Below are positions 38,399 to 48,154 of a stretch of DNA of 64,000 nucleotides, in pieces (position 1 is the first letter of the stretch; each line of letters opens with the position of its first letter). Source of the DNA: Trypanosoma brucei gambiense DAL972 (Eukaryota; Euglenozoa; Kinetoplastea; Trypanosomatida; Trypanosomatidae); NCBI RefSeq assembly GCF_000210295.1, contig NC_026742.1, positions 434,001 through 498,000 on the forward strand, read 5' to 3'. The translations under genes and the position numbers were made by a program. The notes under the pieces are model-generated. The model made no database searches. It was not told the origin of the DNA and worked only from the letters and a program-made list of their open reading frames with translations.

Positions 38399-39007
38399 AT
38401 GTCCGCACAACCGCACCTCCGCAAGCTGCGTAAGCTCAAGCGCGCCAACCCGTCTCAGGAGGAGGAGAGCGTCGCGAGGGTGCTCTTTGAATTGGAAGGC
38501 TCCCACAAGACTCTCCGCGCGCAGTTGCCCCGCTTCCATATAAACACTGTTCGCACGTCGTCGAGTCCCCGTCACAAGAAGACAGCTATGATCATTTTGT
38601 ACCCGTTGCGTTTTATCATGCTTGTACGCAAGATTCAGCGAACGCTTACGGCAGAGCTCGAGAAGCGCTTCCCCGGAAACATTGTTGTGCTTGTTGCGCA
38701 GCGCAAGATAACGAAGCGACCGAATGATGTGTACAAGCTTCAGCAGGTGCAACGTTCCCGTACGAGCGTAGCGGTGTTTGAGAATATCTTGAATGATCTT
38801 ATATATCCGTGTGACGTGGTGGGCCGCCGTTGGCGTTACCGTACGGATGGGAGTAAGCTGATGAAAGTGTTCTTGGATGCCCGTGACCGCAAGAGGGTGG
38901 AGTCGAGACTTCCCCTTCTTGCCCACGTCTACAAGCTGTTGACGCACCGAACTGTCACCTTCGGGTTCATGTGGAACCCTAAGTTGCAGCAAGTGTCCTC
39001 CCGGTAG
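38399..39007 (+). CDS. RPS7: 40S ribosomal protein eS7
   Basis: 202 residues from the ATG at 38399 (a GTG in frame one codon upstream is not used). Recognised throughout: HLRKLRKLKRANPSQEEESV near the start, the LYPLRFIMLVRKIQRTLTAE segment, FPGNIVVLVAQRKITKRP and the C-terminal half with RSRTSVAVFENILNDLIYP and RVESRLPLLAHVYKLLTHRT, all standard eS7. eS7 is a small-subunit protein at the back of the 40S body. Codon use is of the highly expressed type. The gene stands exactly between duplicated segments A and B, in the place where the BRAP2-type gene stands in the second copy. Confidence 0.97.
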   Translation: MSAQPHLRKLRKLKRANPSQEEESVARVLFELEGSHKTLRAQLPRFHINTVRTSSSPRHKKTAMIILYPLRFIMLVRKIQRTLTAELEKRFPGNIVVLVAQRKITKRPNDVYKLQQVQRSRTSVAVFENILNDLIYPCDVVGRRWRYRTDGSKLMKVFLDARDRKRVESRLPLLAHVYKLLTHRTVTFGFMWNPKLQQVSSR

Positions 39008-39564
39008 ATGAGTTTCGCCCAGCTACTTTGAAGGTGCCATTATCAGTTTTTTGTTTTGATTTATTTTCACTACGCTGCCATCCTCGGCTGTGTAGTGCTA
39101 GAAAATGAAATGACGCATGTCAGTACTGAAACTAGTGTAAGTTACAACCTCGAAGCTGCCTGTGTTTCCATGTTAGTCACCCCTTTGACATTTTCTTACC
39201 TTTTTGCTCATTAGTATTTTATGCTGGTGATAGACGCCCACTTTGGTGGTTCCTATGTGATGCAGCGAGTGAGATGAGGTGGCATGCTATACTTCACTTC
39301 CGTGAGCTGCGTCACCACAGGTTCACCAACCCCTTCTCCACTGCGTGAGGATCGCGTGGTAAAAGCGTTTTCCGTGTTGGTGTCTTGTAGTAAAGTCATC
39401 CGAATGTGCCTCTCGCGGATAATGTGATTTATGTTTCCCACTGTTGCAGGCGGCTGCGAGTAGTCGGGTGCATCACAGATCAGCTTAGATTTCGCACAAG
39501 ATCTGAGGCCCCGGAAGGTGTTTTCAAACCTCTTCCTTATCGTCTTGGCGCTACGTTGTGGTTA
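39008..39564 (+). other. eS7 3' flank
   Basis: 557 bases between the eS7 stop and the start of duplicated segment B. Unique in the window. It holds TTTTTTGTTTTGATTTATTTTC-type U-rich sequence near 39045. No gene seen; the ATG-less frame that runs through its end into segment B is chimeric. Confidence 0.5.
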
Positions 39565-39726
39565 CTCCAATCGCATACCAACCAAGGCCTGAATGCCAGG
39601 ATATCGAGCTTAGGAGCGAATATCGACAAGGCCAGACAGCGTGGCGAACAGCAGGTTGCGTTAAAGGAAGAGGAGTTAAGGGATCTGCAGGGGCGACTTG
39701 AGAGTTTGATGAGGGATTTGGAGTGA
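39565..39726 (+). pseudogene. relic of the 3' end of a BRAP2-type gene
   Basis: The last 53 codons and stop of the BRAP2-type gene at 44870-46525, identical in sequence, stand here without the preceding RING, UBP or start. The coiled-coil peptide (HTNQGLNARISSLGANIDKA ...) has no upstream ATG in frame that makes sense. It shows that a BRAP2 gene once ended at this place. Confidence 0.9.
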
Positions 39727-40127
39727 TGTTTTTCGGCGTCGTCTTGTCATCCCATCCCGCCTTCCTTCCGTATCATGCTGCGTCATTCCCCTTCGCCACT
39801 TATCAACACAGTCGTGTGCACTCCTACTGTTCCCACATCAGTCAGTGCAGCTTAGTTACCTCGTTTGGCTTACTTTGACTTAAGTACCTTTTTTTTGTGC
39901 TAATTGCGGTTGCTGTATGACTGCCAGCTCTCAGATGTCTGGACTTTCCATTCTCTTTATGTTGACCCTACACACCTGCCCCACACCGCATTTCCCCCCA
40001 CCGCTCCCTGTTTGCACCTTCCTGCTGTATGGGTGGTGTAAAATACCCATTAGCATTATAGCAGTTGGTGGCTTGCTAATAACTGAAGTTCGGATTACCG
40101 TGGCGAGTAAAGGTTTCCGGTGATATT
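39727..40127 (+). other. intergenic spacer within segment B
   Basis: 401 bases with TTTTTTTT near 39889 and a pyrimidine-rich CCCCCCACCGCTCCCTGTTTGCACCTTCCTG at 39995-40025 that probably serves splicing of the next gene. The same spacer recurs at 46526-46926. Confidence 0.5.
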
Positions 40128-41213
40128 ATGGTCGTCAAACGCCGTGGAAATGGCCGGTTAGGCAAACCTCCGACAGATACTGGAGTGAGTGAGAACTCTA
40201 CCGGTGGAACCCCACCCCCGGAGTCTGCTTCTCAACGTGGCGGGGTGAAACAAACTACGGTTGCTTCCGCGATCAAGCAGCCCGCTTCGATGCCCGACGG
40301 CTCGTTGTCGCAGGATCGACGAAAGCGCCGCCGTAGGTTATCGGTGCCAGAGGAGGTGGTCCATGCCGTTGTGGAGGGGGAAGAAGCTACAGGTGCTGTA
40401 AGGGATGAAAGACTACCCGAAAATACTCAAGTTGTTGAACCTCAATTGAATGATCATGATGGTAAAGAGAGATACCCTCTGGGCGTTGTCCAGTTCCCAG
40501 AGGAGCAGCGCCCGTGGAGGAGCGCAAGGCGTAAAGCTGGGGTAGCTGAGGGAGGTAGTGACGAGGTTAACGCCGCACAGCTTCCTCCGACGGGCAACGC
40601 TGTGCCGCAGAAACCAACTAGGCGTTTAGGTAGAGCATCTGCCCCTCCGATACCACCTGTCAGTACTGTTGAACATGATTTGCAGACAACTGGTGGAACG
40701 TGTACGAGTGCTCCTATTGCGGGTGACCGCGCTTCCCGAACGTTTCAGGCGGCGGCGAGCCCCTCCGAAGATATTAAACAAAGGCCGCATAGAATTCCAT
40801 TGATAATAGATAAGGGGCGTTTCAGTAAGCAAAAAGTCGAGGCTCCTCCCGGGACCGCAACCGTGGTGCCCATGGACACTGGAGAAAACCAGGCTGGCGT
40901 TTGTGAAGCAAACTCCGCACCATCAACTTCCGGTTCCCACCGTGGCGCCCAGCGCTTGGGGCATGGCCAACCTGCTGATGGCACAAGTGGTGCTGTTGAT
41001 AGTAAAGAGGAGGGGCCCGGGCGCGGAATTGAGGAAGCCTCCGTGGACGCGCGACGTAGGAGGTTTATGCAGGTGCCGGTGAGCAGAATCTCGTTGTATA
41101 CACGGCTTGCCGAGGGGGGTTTGGATGCTGCCGACCGCCCATTTGTCACATGTGTGGTAAAACATGCCCAATCGTCTGTTTCCGCCTGGGTATCCGGGTT
41201 CTTGTCGCCTTGA
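40128..41213 (+). CDS. basic low-complexity protein of unknown function
   Basis: 361 residues from ATG, rich in Arg, Pro, Ser, Gly and Glu and probably disordered for most of its length. Basic clusters such as QDRRKRRRRLS near 62 and RRKAGVAEGG could be nuclear localisation signals. The only segment that looks folded is the C-terminus (ISLYTRLAEGGLDAADRPFV then TCVVKHAQSSVSAWVSGFL). No domain recognised. The first 47 codons with their entire upstream spacer are duplicated at 46927, where the frame is cut off. A nuclear/chromatin role is only suggested by composition. Confidence 0.7.
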   Translation: MVVKRRGNGRLGKPPTDTGVSENSTGGTPPPESASQRGGVKQTTVASAIKQPASMPDGSLSQDRRKRRRRLSVPEEVVHAVVEGEEATGAVRDERLPENTQVVEPQLNDHDGKERYPLGVVQFPEEQRPWRSARRKAGVAEGGSDEVNAAQLPPTGNAVPQKPTRRLGRASAPPIPPVSTVEHDLQTTGGTCTSAPIAGDRASRTFQAAASPSEDIKQRPHRIPLIIDKGRFSKQKVEAPPGTATVVPMDTGENQAGVCEANSAPSTSGSHRGAQRLGHGQPADGTSGAVDSKEEGPGRGIEEASVDARRRRFMQVPVSRISLYTRLAEGGLDAADRPFVTCVVKHAQSSVSAWVSGFLSP

Positions 41214-42505
41214 TGTGAGTGATGCTTTTATTTTTTCTTTGGAGGTGTGCGAATTTCTGTTTCTTGAAACAGATACTGACCGATGGAGGGTCGTTGTTTT
41301 TCTTAGTTAGCTGTGCTGCTGGTGAAAGCACATTGTGAATGGGATAAATGGGTGTGAGGGTTTTCTTTCTAAATTTCTGCTGGTGGTTTATCCCTCATAT
41401 TGTTTGCCTGAACTGGAGTGAATACAGTTCTCTTTTTGATACGGCTTTCTTTGCCGGTTGAACGGGGACACGCCTTCTTATTGGTTCTGTCGTGTACGCT
41501 TTTTCAGTGTAGTATTGGAGGGACTAACAGTGTGAGGAGCGGTGCCGAACCCAGTTGAACGCCTGTCATTGTGTGTGATGCCTGTACAACCGTGTTTCGG
41601 TTGCTTTGATTGCTCGATTGGCTGTGCGGCAGCCGTTGTGAAGGTGATGTAATCCCTTCAGTTGATGTGGCTTCTGCAGGTTGTTTCTTCCGGTGCGCGG
41701 GAACGGCAGACATAAGTGGTATATGTTTGGCTAGATACCGGCACTACTCTATAGGTTTACTTTTACTATACTTTTTTTTGTGTGTGTGCTTCCACTCACT
41801 TTGGTGTTCTGTTGCTGAGGCGGTGTTGCAACTGTGTCAGTGAACAGTACGCCATCTACGGATAGCACCACCGGCAGTCGGTTGCCGCTGGCGGTTGCTC
41901 ATGAGGAGGTTTGTATTTACCTGCCGGTGGGTTGGCTTCTTGATGGGAGGTTAACATGTGTGGGTGCCTTGTATGGTATCAGATATTTCTCTAGGATGAA
42001 GGTTATGCACCATTACCATACCGTGGAGTTCGCCGTAATAAGGTGAAGTCATTTGAGCAGTAGTTCCTTTTGCTGTCATCTCTTGGTATATTATTGCCAA
42101 AAATACCTGTGCTATATTGCTGCTACGTTGTAACCATGTCCTCTTTTGTGTTCAGTAATGGGGGTAGTGACTGTGACGACATATTCCAAGGCTGCATCCA
42201 GTTGTGTTTGACATTTGCCCTCCGTGTCGTAGCTTATACAACCTTCGTGGGTGGTGGTGCACATGTTTGTGTGCCCTGCAACGTCGCCGTTCACTACTTC
42301 AATTTTTTTGTACCCACTTGCGGATGAAACTTTTAGTCGGTATGTTCCCTTCTGGAATGACAGAGGGGAAGGACTGGTGATGTGCCGGTCGTCCCTCATT
42401 GTTGGTCTTTTCTCTTCTTGAACACGTAAATGCAAGCAGTGTCATAGCTATATTTTGGGGTGAAGAAAGGGCGAGGTTCACCTTCATTTGGTTGGATTGC
42501 TGGGT
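41214..42505 (+). other. intergenic region
   Basis: 1.3 kb without a supported gene. It has T-rich patches (41228-41240, 41765-41777) but no convincing frame longer than about 85 codons. Pyrimidine stretch TTGGTCTTTTCTCTTCTTG at 42402-42420 is the likely splice tract of the nicotinamidase gene. Confidence 0.45.
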
Positions 42506-43120
42506 ATGTCTACATCCCGCATTACGTTGTCGTCACAGCACGATGCACTGATAATTGTGGATATGCAGAATGATTTCGTGCTTCCCGACGGTGCGCTCTC
42601 CGTAACTGGTGCCACTGAGATCATACCGATAATTAATCGCGTTGTCGGAGATCACCAGTTTCGTGCCGTTGTCGCATCGATGGACTGGCACCCTCCTGGA
42701 CACATGTCGTTCCGAAATGAAGATGGGACAGGGGGTCCATGGCCTCCCCATTGCGTACGGTCAACGACTGGTGCCCAACTTCATTCAGAGATGAAACAAG
42801 GAGAGATAACCCACCTTATTCACAAGGCGACATCTCTGGATTCTGAAAGTTACTCCGCCTTCAGCGATGACAGCGGTAAGACAACCGGTCTGGCTGCAAT
42901 GCTGCGCGCCATGGACGTGAGAAGGGTTTTTATGTGTGGCGTGGCTTCCGATTACTGTGTATACTTTACCTCACTACACGCTATCCAAGAGGAATTTACC
43001 GTTGTTGTGTTGGAGGACGCCGTTCGCCCCGTCGACCCTGTTGCCATGGAGAAGAAGCGAGCACACCTGGAAAAGGAGGGCGTAATCTTTGCGCGAAGCA
43101 CAGACCTTTCCAGCTTCTGA
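42506..43120 (+). CDS. nicotinamidase (pyrazinamidase family)
   Basis: 204 residues from the first ATG (a TTG 18 bases upstream is not used). All active-site elements are present: Asp19 in IIVDMQNDF, the metal-site MDWHPPGHMSF near 70 and WPPHCV near 89, Lys in LIHKATS near 114 and the nucleophile Cys in CGVASDYCV near 150. It converts nicotinamide to nicotinate for NAD salvage. Trypanosomes cannot make NAD de novo and depend on salvage, so the gene is expected. Cytosolic; no targeting signal. Length is typical of PncA/PNC1 (about 190-220). Confidence 0.93.
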   Translation: MSTSRITLSSQHDALIIVDMQNDFVLPDGALSVTGATEIIPIINRVVGDHQFRAVVASMDWHPPGHMSFRNEDGTGGPWPPHCVRSTTGAQLHSEMKQGEITHLIHKATSLDSESYSAFSDDSGKTTGLAAMLRAMDVRRVFMCGVASDYCVYFTSLHAIQEEFTVVVLEDAVRPVDPVAMEKKRAHLEKEGVIFARSTDLSSF

Positions 43121-44387
43121 GTCGGAGGTGGCTTCTTCTAGTGGTTCCTCCAGAAGTGTGGGACCGCGTAGGTGTGCCTAAGTGATGAACGACAGGATGG
43201 AATGTAATGTGCTAATAATATGGGGCTGGGTGGTGGTGGTGGTGAGCATGTCAAGGCGTACAGTGAGGGCTAGGTATATGCAATCACCACCGTTATCATT
43301 GATTCTCAAGTGCATATTCCCAATAGGGCCACACATGCGCTCATGTACGGTCTCCTAAGGTGTATGTATGTGTGCGTTAGGTGTGTATGAAGCGAGCAAA
43401 GAAGAGAGGGGGGTCGAAATGGATGGCTCGGCAAACGGGTCTGCCAACTATTTTCTTCCCTCTCCCTTGGTTCTATTGCCTTGGTCGTTTTGCCATTTGA
43501 AAGACCTCTTCTTTGTTTTTTCTTCCATTGCACCGCACCCGTCCCCGACGCCACCGGGTTCCCATTTTTTTTGTAACTGAAAAGAGGGACGGTACTGACA
43601 CTTGGGGCGAATAACGGACACTAAGCGAACCTCACCCTTGAGTCTTCCCCACAAGGTGTTGGTTGCCGCACAACAGAAGAAATGGCGGGGTAGTAAGTGA
43701 TGTGCGCGCGTACATGCATGATCCTGCGCGGCATCCGAAATTAATGGGCGGCGAGCTTTTGCTTACGGTTGGCCCTTGACATGTGCGTTCAAATGGTAAT
43801 GCCCTTCCATCATTTGCCGCAGTAACTTTTTTCCAGTGCAAACTCACAAGACATGCATTTGGAACATATTGGCGCTGGGGATGCCAGGTGCCAACAGGGG
43901 TACTCTGTTTAATTGACGGTCAATAGCAGACAGCGTTTGTGTGATCTCCCTTTACCAGGCTGCAGATCCGTAGGGGTTGCCGAGTGGGAAGCCATCCGTT
44001 ACGTTCCTGTCCCATTCCTCTCTTCCTCACACATGATGGTCGCAGCCGCCTGTAGGTATAATGTATTACCTATGGGTACAGTGAGCATTTGTTTGGAATA
44101 AAATGCCTTTTGCGACCATACAACAACCTACGCGTAATCGGCTACACTTATGCCTGAGCTGGTCGTGCATAGGTCGCGTGTCTTGAAGGATGGTGCCGGG
44201 TTGACATGGGCTTCGGACTCTCATGAAGAGTGTCGATTCTTGTGGTATGCGGTGGTGCTATTTATATTGGAGTGATGTCTACTGTGGAATCACAGCATGA
44301 TGGCTTTGTGTGACGATTACCCGCCATTGGATTGAAATGTACTGCTTTGAACAGGTTGTGTGGCTGTGCCCACTGTCATTAATCGTA
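43121..44387 (+). other. intergenic region ending at the segment A breakpoint
   Basis: 1.27 kb without a supported gene. Pyrimidine-rich 43440-43520 (TTTTCTTCCCTCTCCCTTGG) and T-run 43564-43571. At 44388 the sequence switches abruptly to a copy of the Pol X-like gene's 3' end. Confidence 0.45.
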
Positions 44388-44620
44388 TTCACACGCGGCA
44401 GCTGTTCCTCACGGGCCCGAACCCATTCGTGGTGCACCTTGTGCTGCTGCCCCATGCGAAGGGCCTGGGACTGGATCCTTGCGGGTTGTACAAATCCCAA
44501 TTAGGGTTTCGGGAGTCTGTGGCACTTGAATGTGAAAGGGACATCTTCGCTGCGTTGCAGTTGCCGTACGTTGAGCCCATTCACCGCCATGCATACTGCC
44601 GCGTTCACAACCTGTTTTGA
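44388..44620 (+). pseudogene. truncated copy of the Pol X-like gene (3' end only)
   Basis: The last 77 codons (including the stop) of the gene at 37180-38136, with one substitution (Ala to Pro), follow unrelated sequence at 44387. No ATG occurs in the frame, so it cannot be translated as a free protein. Marks the left end of the transposed copy. Confidence 0.92.
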
Positions 44621-44845
44621 GAGCGCCCGCGCCTTCCTTTTATTTGTTCTCCATGGGATATTGCTGTTCTTTAACTTCCTAACTGTATGGTTTTCTGTCG
44701 CATGTGTCGTCACAGACGCGCATCACTTTTTATACGACTAGATATGCCGCGTTACAGAGACCCATCGATTGCCTGATTAAGTACTCTTGCAGGTGTTGCT
44801 TTGTCTTCTCCGCACTATTACTCATTCCCTTTTTCTTTACTGATT
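44388..44845 (+). repeat. duplicated segment A, copy 2 (458 bp)
   Basis: Second copy of 37904-38361. It ends 24 bases before the BRAP2-type ATG, just past the pyrimidine tract ATTCCCTTTTTCTTTACTGA, which here supplies the splice signal of the BRAP2-type gene. Confidence 0.95.
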
Positions 44846-44869
44846 GGTGTTGATAGTATATTTTTTGAA

Positions 44870-46525
44870 ATGAGTGTCACCGGCTTCGGTGATGTTGTTG
44901 TATCTTTTGATGCGGAAGGTGTTGTAGTTGTTGGGCTAACTTATGAGCGTTCAAATGCGACACAGTGGTTGCTGCTCCCGGAAATTCCCGTTGAAGTCCC
45001 TCTTGTTAAGGTTCTTCGTGATCTTGAGGAATCTGATGCTTCTCGACAACGGTCACCTGGTCGAATGAGGGGAGAAGGAGTTAAAGGAGATGTTTGTTTG
45101 CCATTCGGTGAAGTTGGATCACCTTGTAACGCGTGCGGTGTTAATAACATTCGTAGTGATTGTTGTATTTCTGTTGCTCGTGTGGGGCACATTCCGGAAC
45201 GAAATCGCGCATACTGTTTGCTTTTGGAGTTGTCATCTTCTTCTGATGCCGCTGATGTGCAAAGAGATCTGCTGCACGTCGAGTGGGCTAATGGGCCCTT
45301 GTGTGCACCGCAGTTTTTGCAGTCCGTCGGCCGTATAATGAGGGTGGAGCATGAAGGGCGTGATGCCGCATGCGTGAGCAACTGCGCGGGTTGGCGGACA
45401 CAAGTGTCTACGGACAATGCGGAAGATGTTTGCCTACGTGTCCTTTGCAGTGTGTCGTGCGGTGTTGATGGGGCGTCATCTCGGCGGCAGTTGGAAAGTG
45501 AAAAGGAGATATCTAGCGTTGCGCTCCGGAGAGACGCTCCTCTAGCACCGATAGAAGAGTTTTGCCCCATCTGCCGTGAGGAAATCGCATCTGGAAGAAC
45601 GTGCGTTGTTACTATGTGCACCCACGTCTTCCACCTTGTTTGCCTCATGAAGCACTTAGAAGATGTTAGTTCATATTGCCCTCTTTGTCGTTTTTCGATG
45701 TCGTCTCTTGAAACTAAGTGCAACGCGTGTGGAACGTGCCAGGACTTGTGGAGTTGTTTAGTTTGCGGTTGGGTGGGATGTGGTAAGGGGCGGCACGGAC
45801 ATAGCATACGGCACTTCCACAGCACAGGGCACTCGTGTGCCGTGCAGAATAGCACTTCACGCATATGGAACTATCGCGCCAGCACATTTCTCCACCACCA
45901 ACTAGCTATGGAATTGGGTTACGAAGACGACGCAAGGGCGGAGCGTGCTGCAGCGCAGGAGGAGGGCAGGTCGGCCCTCTCTGTTCGTCACAGCGGGGAA
46001 AAACCCAGGGTCAGTGCTTCATCCTATTGGCGCAGTAGGTGGTGGTGGGACGAAAAGGAAGAGGAAGCTGCACAAGAGCTCAATGGCGACTATGTGCGGG
46101 AGTATTATCTCCGTGTAATGGAGGAACTCATGCAGGAACAGGCGGACTATTTTGAGGGGCGTACAATGGTGGAGGGAGAGAATGCGGCTGTACCCATCGG
46201 GACATGGAAGAAGCTGCAAAGCGCAGAACGGCGTCAACGGCGTAGTCTTGCTTCGAGGTACATTGCTGGTTTGCGCCGTATTGCGCTACACAGCCAGATG
46301 GCCGTCAACAATTTTGTGAAGCAGGAGCTATTATGGAGGGATTCGTTGCGTGAAGAGTTATTGCTCCAATCGCATACCAACCAAGGCCTGAATGCCAGGA
46401 TATCGAGCTTAGGAGCGAATATCGACAAGGCCAGACAGCGTGGCGAACAGCAGGTTGCGTTAAAGGAAGAGGAGTTAAGGGATCTGCAGGGGCGACTTGA
46501 GAGTTTGATGAGGGATTTGGAGTGA
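44870..46525 (+). CDS. BRAP2-type RING-H2 / UBP zinc finger E3 ligase
   Basis: 551 residues from the ATG at 44870; an in-frame upstream start at 44801 lies in the duplicated splice-tract region and is rejected. Residues about 130-170 match the BRAP2 N-terminal RRM-like segment loosely (NRAYCLLLELSSSSDAADVQ). RING-H2 at about 235-275: CPICREE, MCTHVFHLVCLMKH, CPLCR. ZnF-UBP directly after, about 283-335: CNACG, WSCLVCGWVGCGKG, RHGHSIRHFHSTGHS. C-terminal coiled coil (about 480-550). This RING-UBP-coiled-coil order is diagnostic for BRCA1-associated protein 2 (BRAP/IMP), a ubiquitin ligase that binds ubiquitin tails via the UBP finger. The last 53 codons are duplicated at 39565. Confidence 0.92.
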   Translation: MSVTGFGDVVVSFDAEGVVVVGLTYERSNATQWLLLPEIPVEVPLVKVLRDLEESDASRQRSPGRMRGEGVKGDVCLPFGEVGSPCNACGVNNIRSDCCISVARVGHIPERNRAYCLLLELSSSSDAADVQRDLLHVEWANGPLCAPQFLQSVGRIMRVEHEGRDAACVSNCAGWRTQVSTDNAEDVCLRVLCSVSCGVDGASSRRQLESEKEISSVALRRDAPLAPIEEFCPICREEIASGRTCVVTMCTHVFHLVCLMKHLEDVSSYCPLCRFSMSSLETKCNACGTCQDLWSCLVCGWVGCGKGRHGHSIRHFHSTGHSCAVQNSTSRIWNYRASTFLHHQLAMELGYEDDARAERAAAQEEGRSALSVRHSGEKPRVSASSYWRSRWWWDEKEEEAAQELNGDYVREYYLRVMEELMQEQADYFEGRTMVEGENAAVPIGTWKKLQSAERRQRRSLASRYIAGLRRIALHSQMAVNNFVKQELLWRDSLREELLLQSHTNQGLNARISSLGANIDKARQRGEQQVALKEEELRDLQGRLESLMRDLE

Positions 46526-47067
46526 TGTTTTTCGGCGTCGTCTTGTCATCCCATCCCGCCTTCCTTCCGTATCATGCTGCGTCATTCCCCTTCGCCACTT
46601 ATCAACACAGTCGTGTGCACTCCTACTGTTCCCACATCAGTCAGTGCAGCTTAGTTACCTCGTTTGGCTTACTTTGACTTAAGTACCTTTTTTTTGTGCT
46701 AATTGCGGTTGCTGTATGACTGCCAGCTCTCAGATGTCTGGACTTTCCATTCTCTTTATGTTGACCCTACACACCTGCCCCACACCGCATTTCCCCCCAC
46801 CGCTCCCTGTTTGCACCTTCCTGCTGTATGGGTGGTGTAAAATACCCATTAGCATTATAGCAGTTGGTGGCTTGCTAATAACTGAAGTTCGGATTACCGT
46901 GGCGAGTAAAGGTTTCCGGTGATATTATGGTCGTCAAACGCCGTGGAAATGGCCGGTTAGGCAAACCTCCGACAGATACTGGAGTGAGTGAGAACTCTAC
47001 CGGTGGAACCCCACCCCCGGAGTCTGCTTCTCAACGTGGCGGGGTGAAACAAACTACGGTTGCTTCC
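46364..47067 (+). repeat. duplicated segment B, copy 2 (704 bp)
   Basis: Second copy of 39565-40268, continuous here with the intact BRAP2-type gene. It ends inside a truncated copy of the basic-protein gene. Confidence 0.95.
46526..46926 (+). other. intergenic spacer within segment B, copy 2
   Basis: Same 401 bases as 39727-40127, including the pyrimidine tract that precedes the basic-protein start. Confidence 0.5.
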
Positions 47068-47112
47068 ACGATGGAGGTGCTTCCGTTTGTTTTCCTTTGG
47101 TGCCTTGATTAA
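46927..47112 (+). pseudogene. truncated 5' copy of the basic-protein gene
   Basis: The first 47 codons are those of the gene at 40128; at 47068 the duplicated segment ends and the frame runs on for 14 unrelated codons (ending MEVLPFVFLWCLD) to a TAA. Because the upstream spacer and splice tract are complete, a transcript encoding this 61-residue chimera could be made. Confidence 0.85.
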
Positions 47113-48154
47113 GTGGGAACAGAAGGGCACATGCTGGTCGTCAGTATTGTTTTGTGAGGCCGAACTAAATTTAGTGTTTTTGTTCAGTGCTTTTTTTTTT
47201 GACTTGGAAGGTATTCGAAATTATGCTGGGGAGGTGCTTTTGTCCCTCTGCAGGAAAGGAGGGTGTTGACGCTTTTTGTATATTATGCGCTTGCTTGCTT
47301 TTGCCCACGTGGCTTGTGTTGGGTGAATAAATTGAATATCAATATTTGTGGCGTAATATCAACGTTTATGTGTCCTTTTTTATTGTTTTGTGAAGGAGCA
47401 CATGACTCATTCCGCCCTCGCGTCTCCCCACCGTTGCATTGCCTTTCCAGTGTGTCGGTGACTGAAGCGGAGGTTTTGTCCTGTCTTTGATAAATTTATT
47501 CCTGGCGAGGACTGGGTGGATTTCCGGTGCCTGTGTGCAATACCTATTCTCTGATGCGGGGTAGTGGATGAGGTTTCCACGCCAGCGGGCAATTTGACTT
47601 TTCTTTTGCAATGTGTATCGATTGGTTATTGATGTGTTTTGCCTTGGTTGTTTTCTAGTTCTGAGAGCGTTATGCATTTTCCATACTTTTCGTTTCCTGA
47701 GGTGTGCACTTGCTGACCTATTGTGGCAACATGCGAAGCATCATGTTGAAAAGGTGTCATCGTTGAGCGTCGTATTTATTCGGTTCCCACCTGGAGCAAC
47801 ATGACGGGTGCCCTCGTGGACTTACGGTGTGACAGAAGTGGTTGTTGCCGCGTGAGAAATACTTTGTGTGGAAATTGGTGTGAAGGTTGCCCTCGTAATG
47901 CTTAAATTGGCGTTTTGGGAAGATGGTAGTATCAATTTGTTTGTGTTATCTGTTAATGCCATTTTTTCTTTTTTGTGTGTCAAAGGTGTCCGTTAGCGTC
48001 CCAACTGCCCCTTTTTTGTTAGCGATTTCCCCGCAGCAGGCTGTATGAAGATGGTTGGAAGCAACTGTTCCCCGTTCGTTGTTTTGGTCAACCTCTGCTC
48101 CTTTTATTTTTCTTCTTTAAACAAGTTGTTACGTGGTAGAATACGTGCACTGAT
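47113..48154 (+). promoter_or_regulatory. intergenic region with splice tract for the capping-like gene
   Basis: 1.04 kb without a supported gene. CTCTGCTCCTTTTATTTTTC followed by TTCTTTAAACAAG gives an AG at 48124-48125, about 30 bases before the next ATG. T-runs at 47192-47200. Confidence 0.5.

Larger units (their letters stand above)
39565..40268 (+). repeat. duplicated segment B, copy 1 (704 bp)
   Basis: Matches 46364-47067 at offset 6799; I see no differences by line-by-line comparison. It covers the BRAP2 3' end, the whole intergenic spacer and the first 47 codons of the next gene. Confidence 0.95.

Noticed and set aside
44801..44869. Upstream in-frame start at 44801 for the BRAP2-type gene
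   Set aside because: It falls within the duplicated pyrimidine-tract region, which should be removed by trans-splicing, and is not BRAP-like; the ATG at 44870 is preferred.
44941..45864. 307-codon open frame on the minus strand
   Set aside because: Antisense to the BRAP2-type RING/UBP coding sequence; no domain, no supporting splice signal on that strand.
37904..47067. Simple tandem duplication of a 6.5-kb unit
   Set aside because: Copy 2 lacks the rest of the basic-protein gene and nicotinamidase and the two offsets differ (6484 and 6799), so a truncated dispersed copy plus replacement of the middle fits better.
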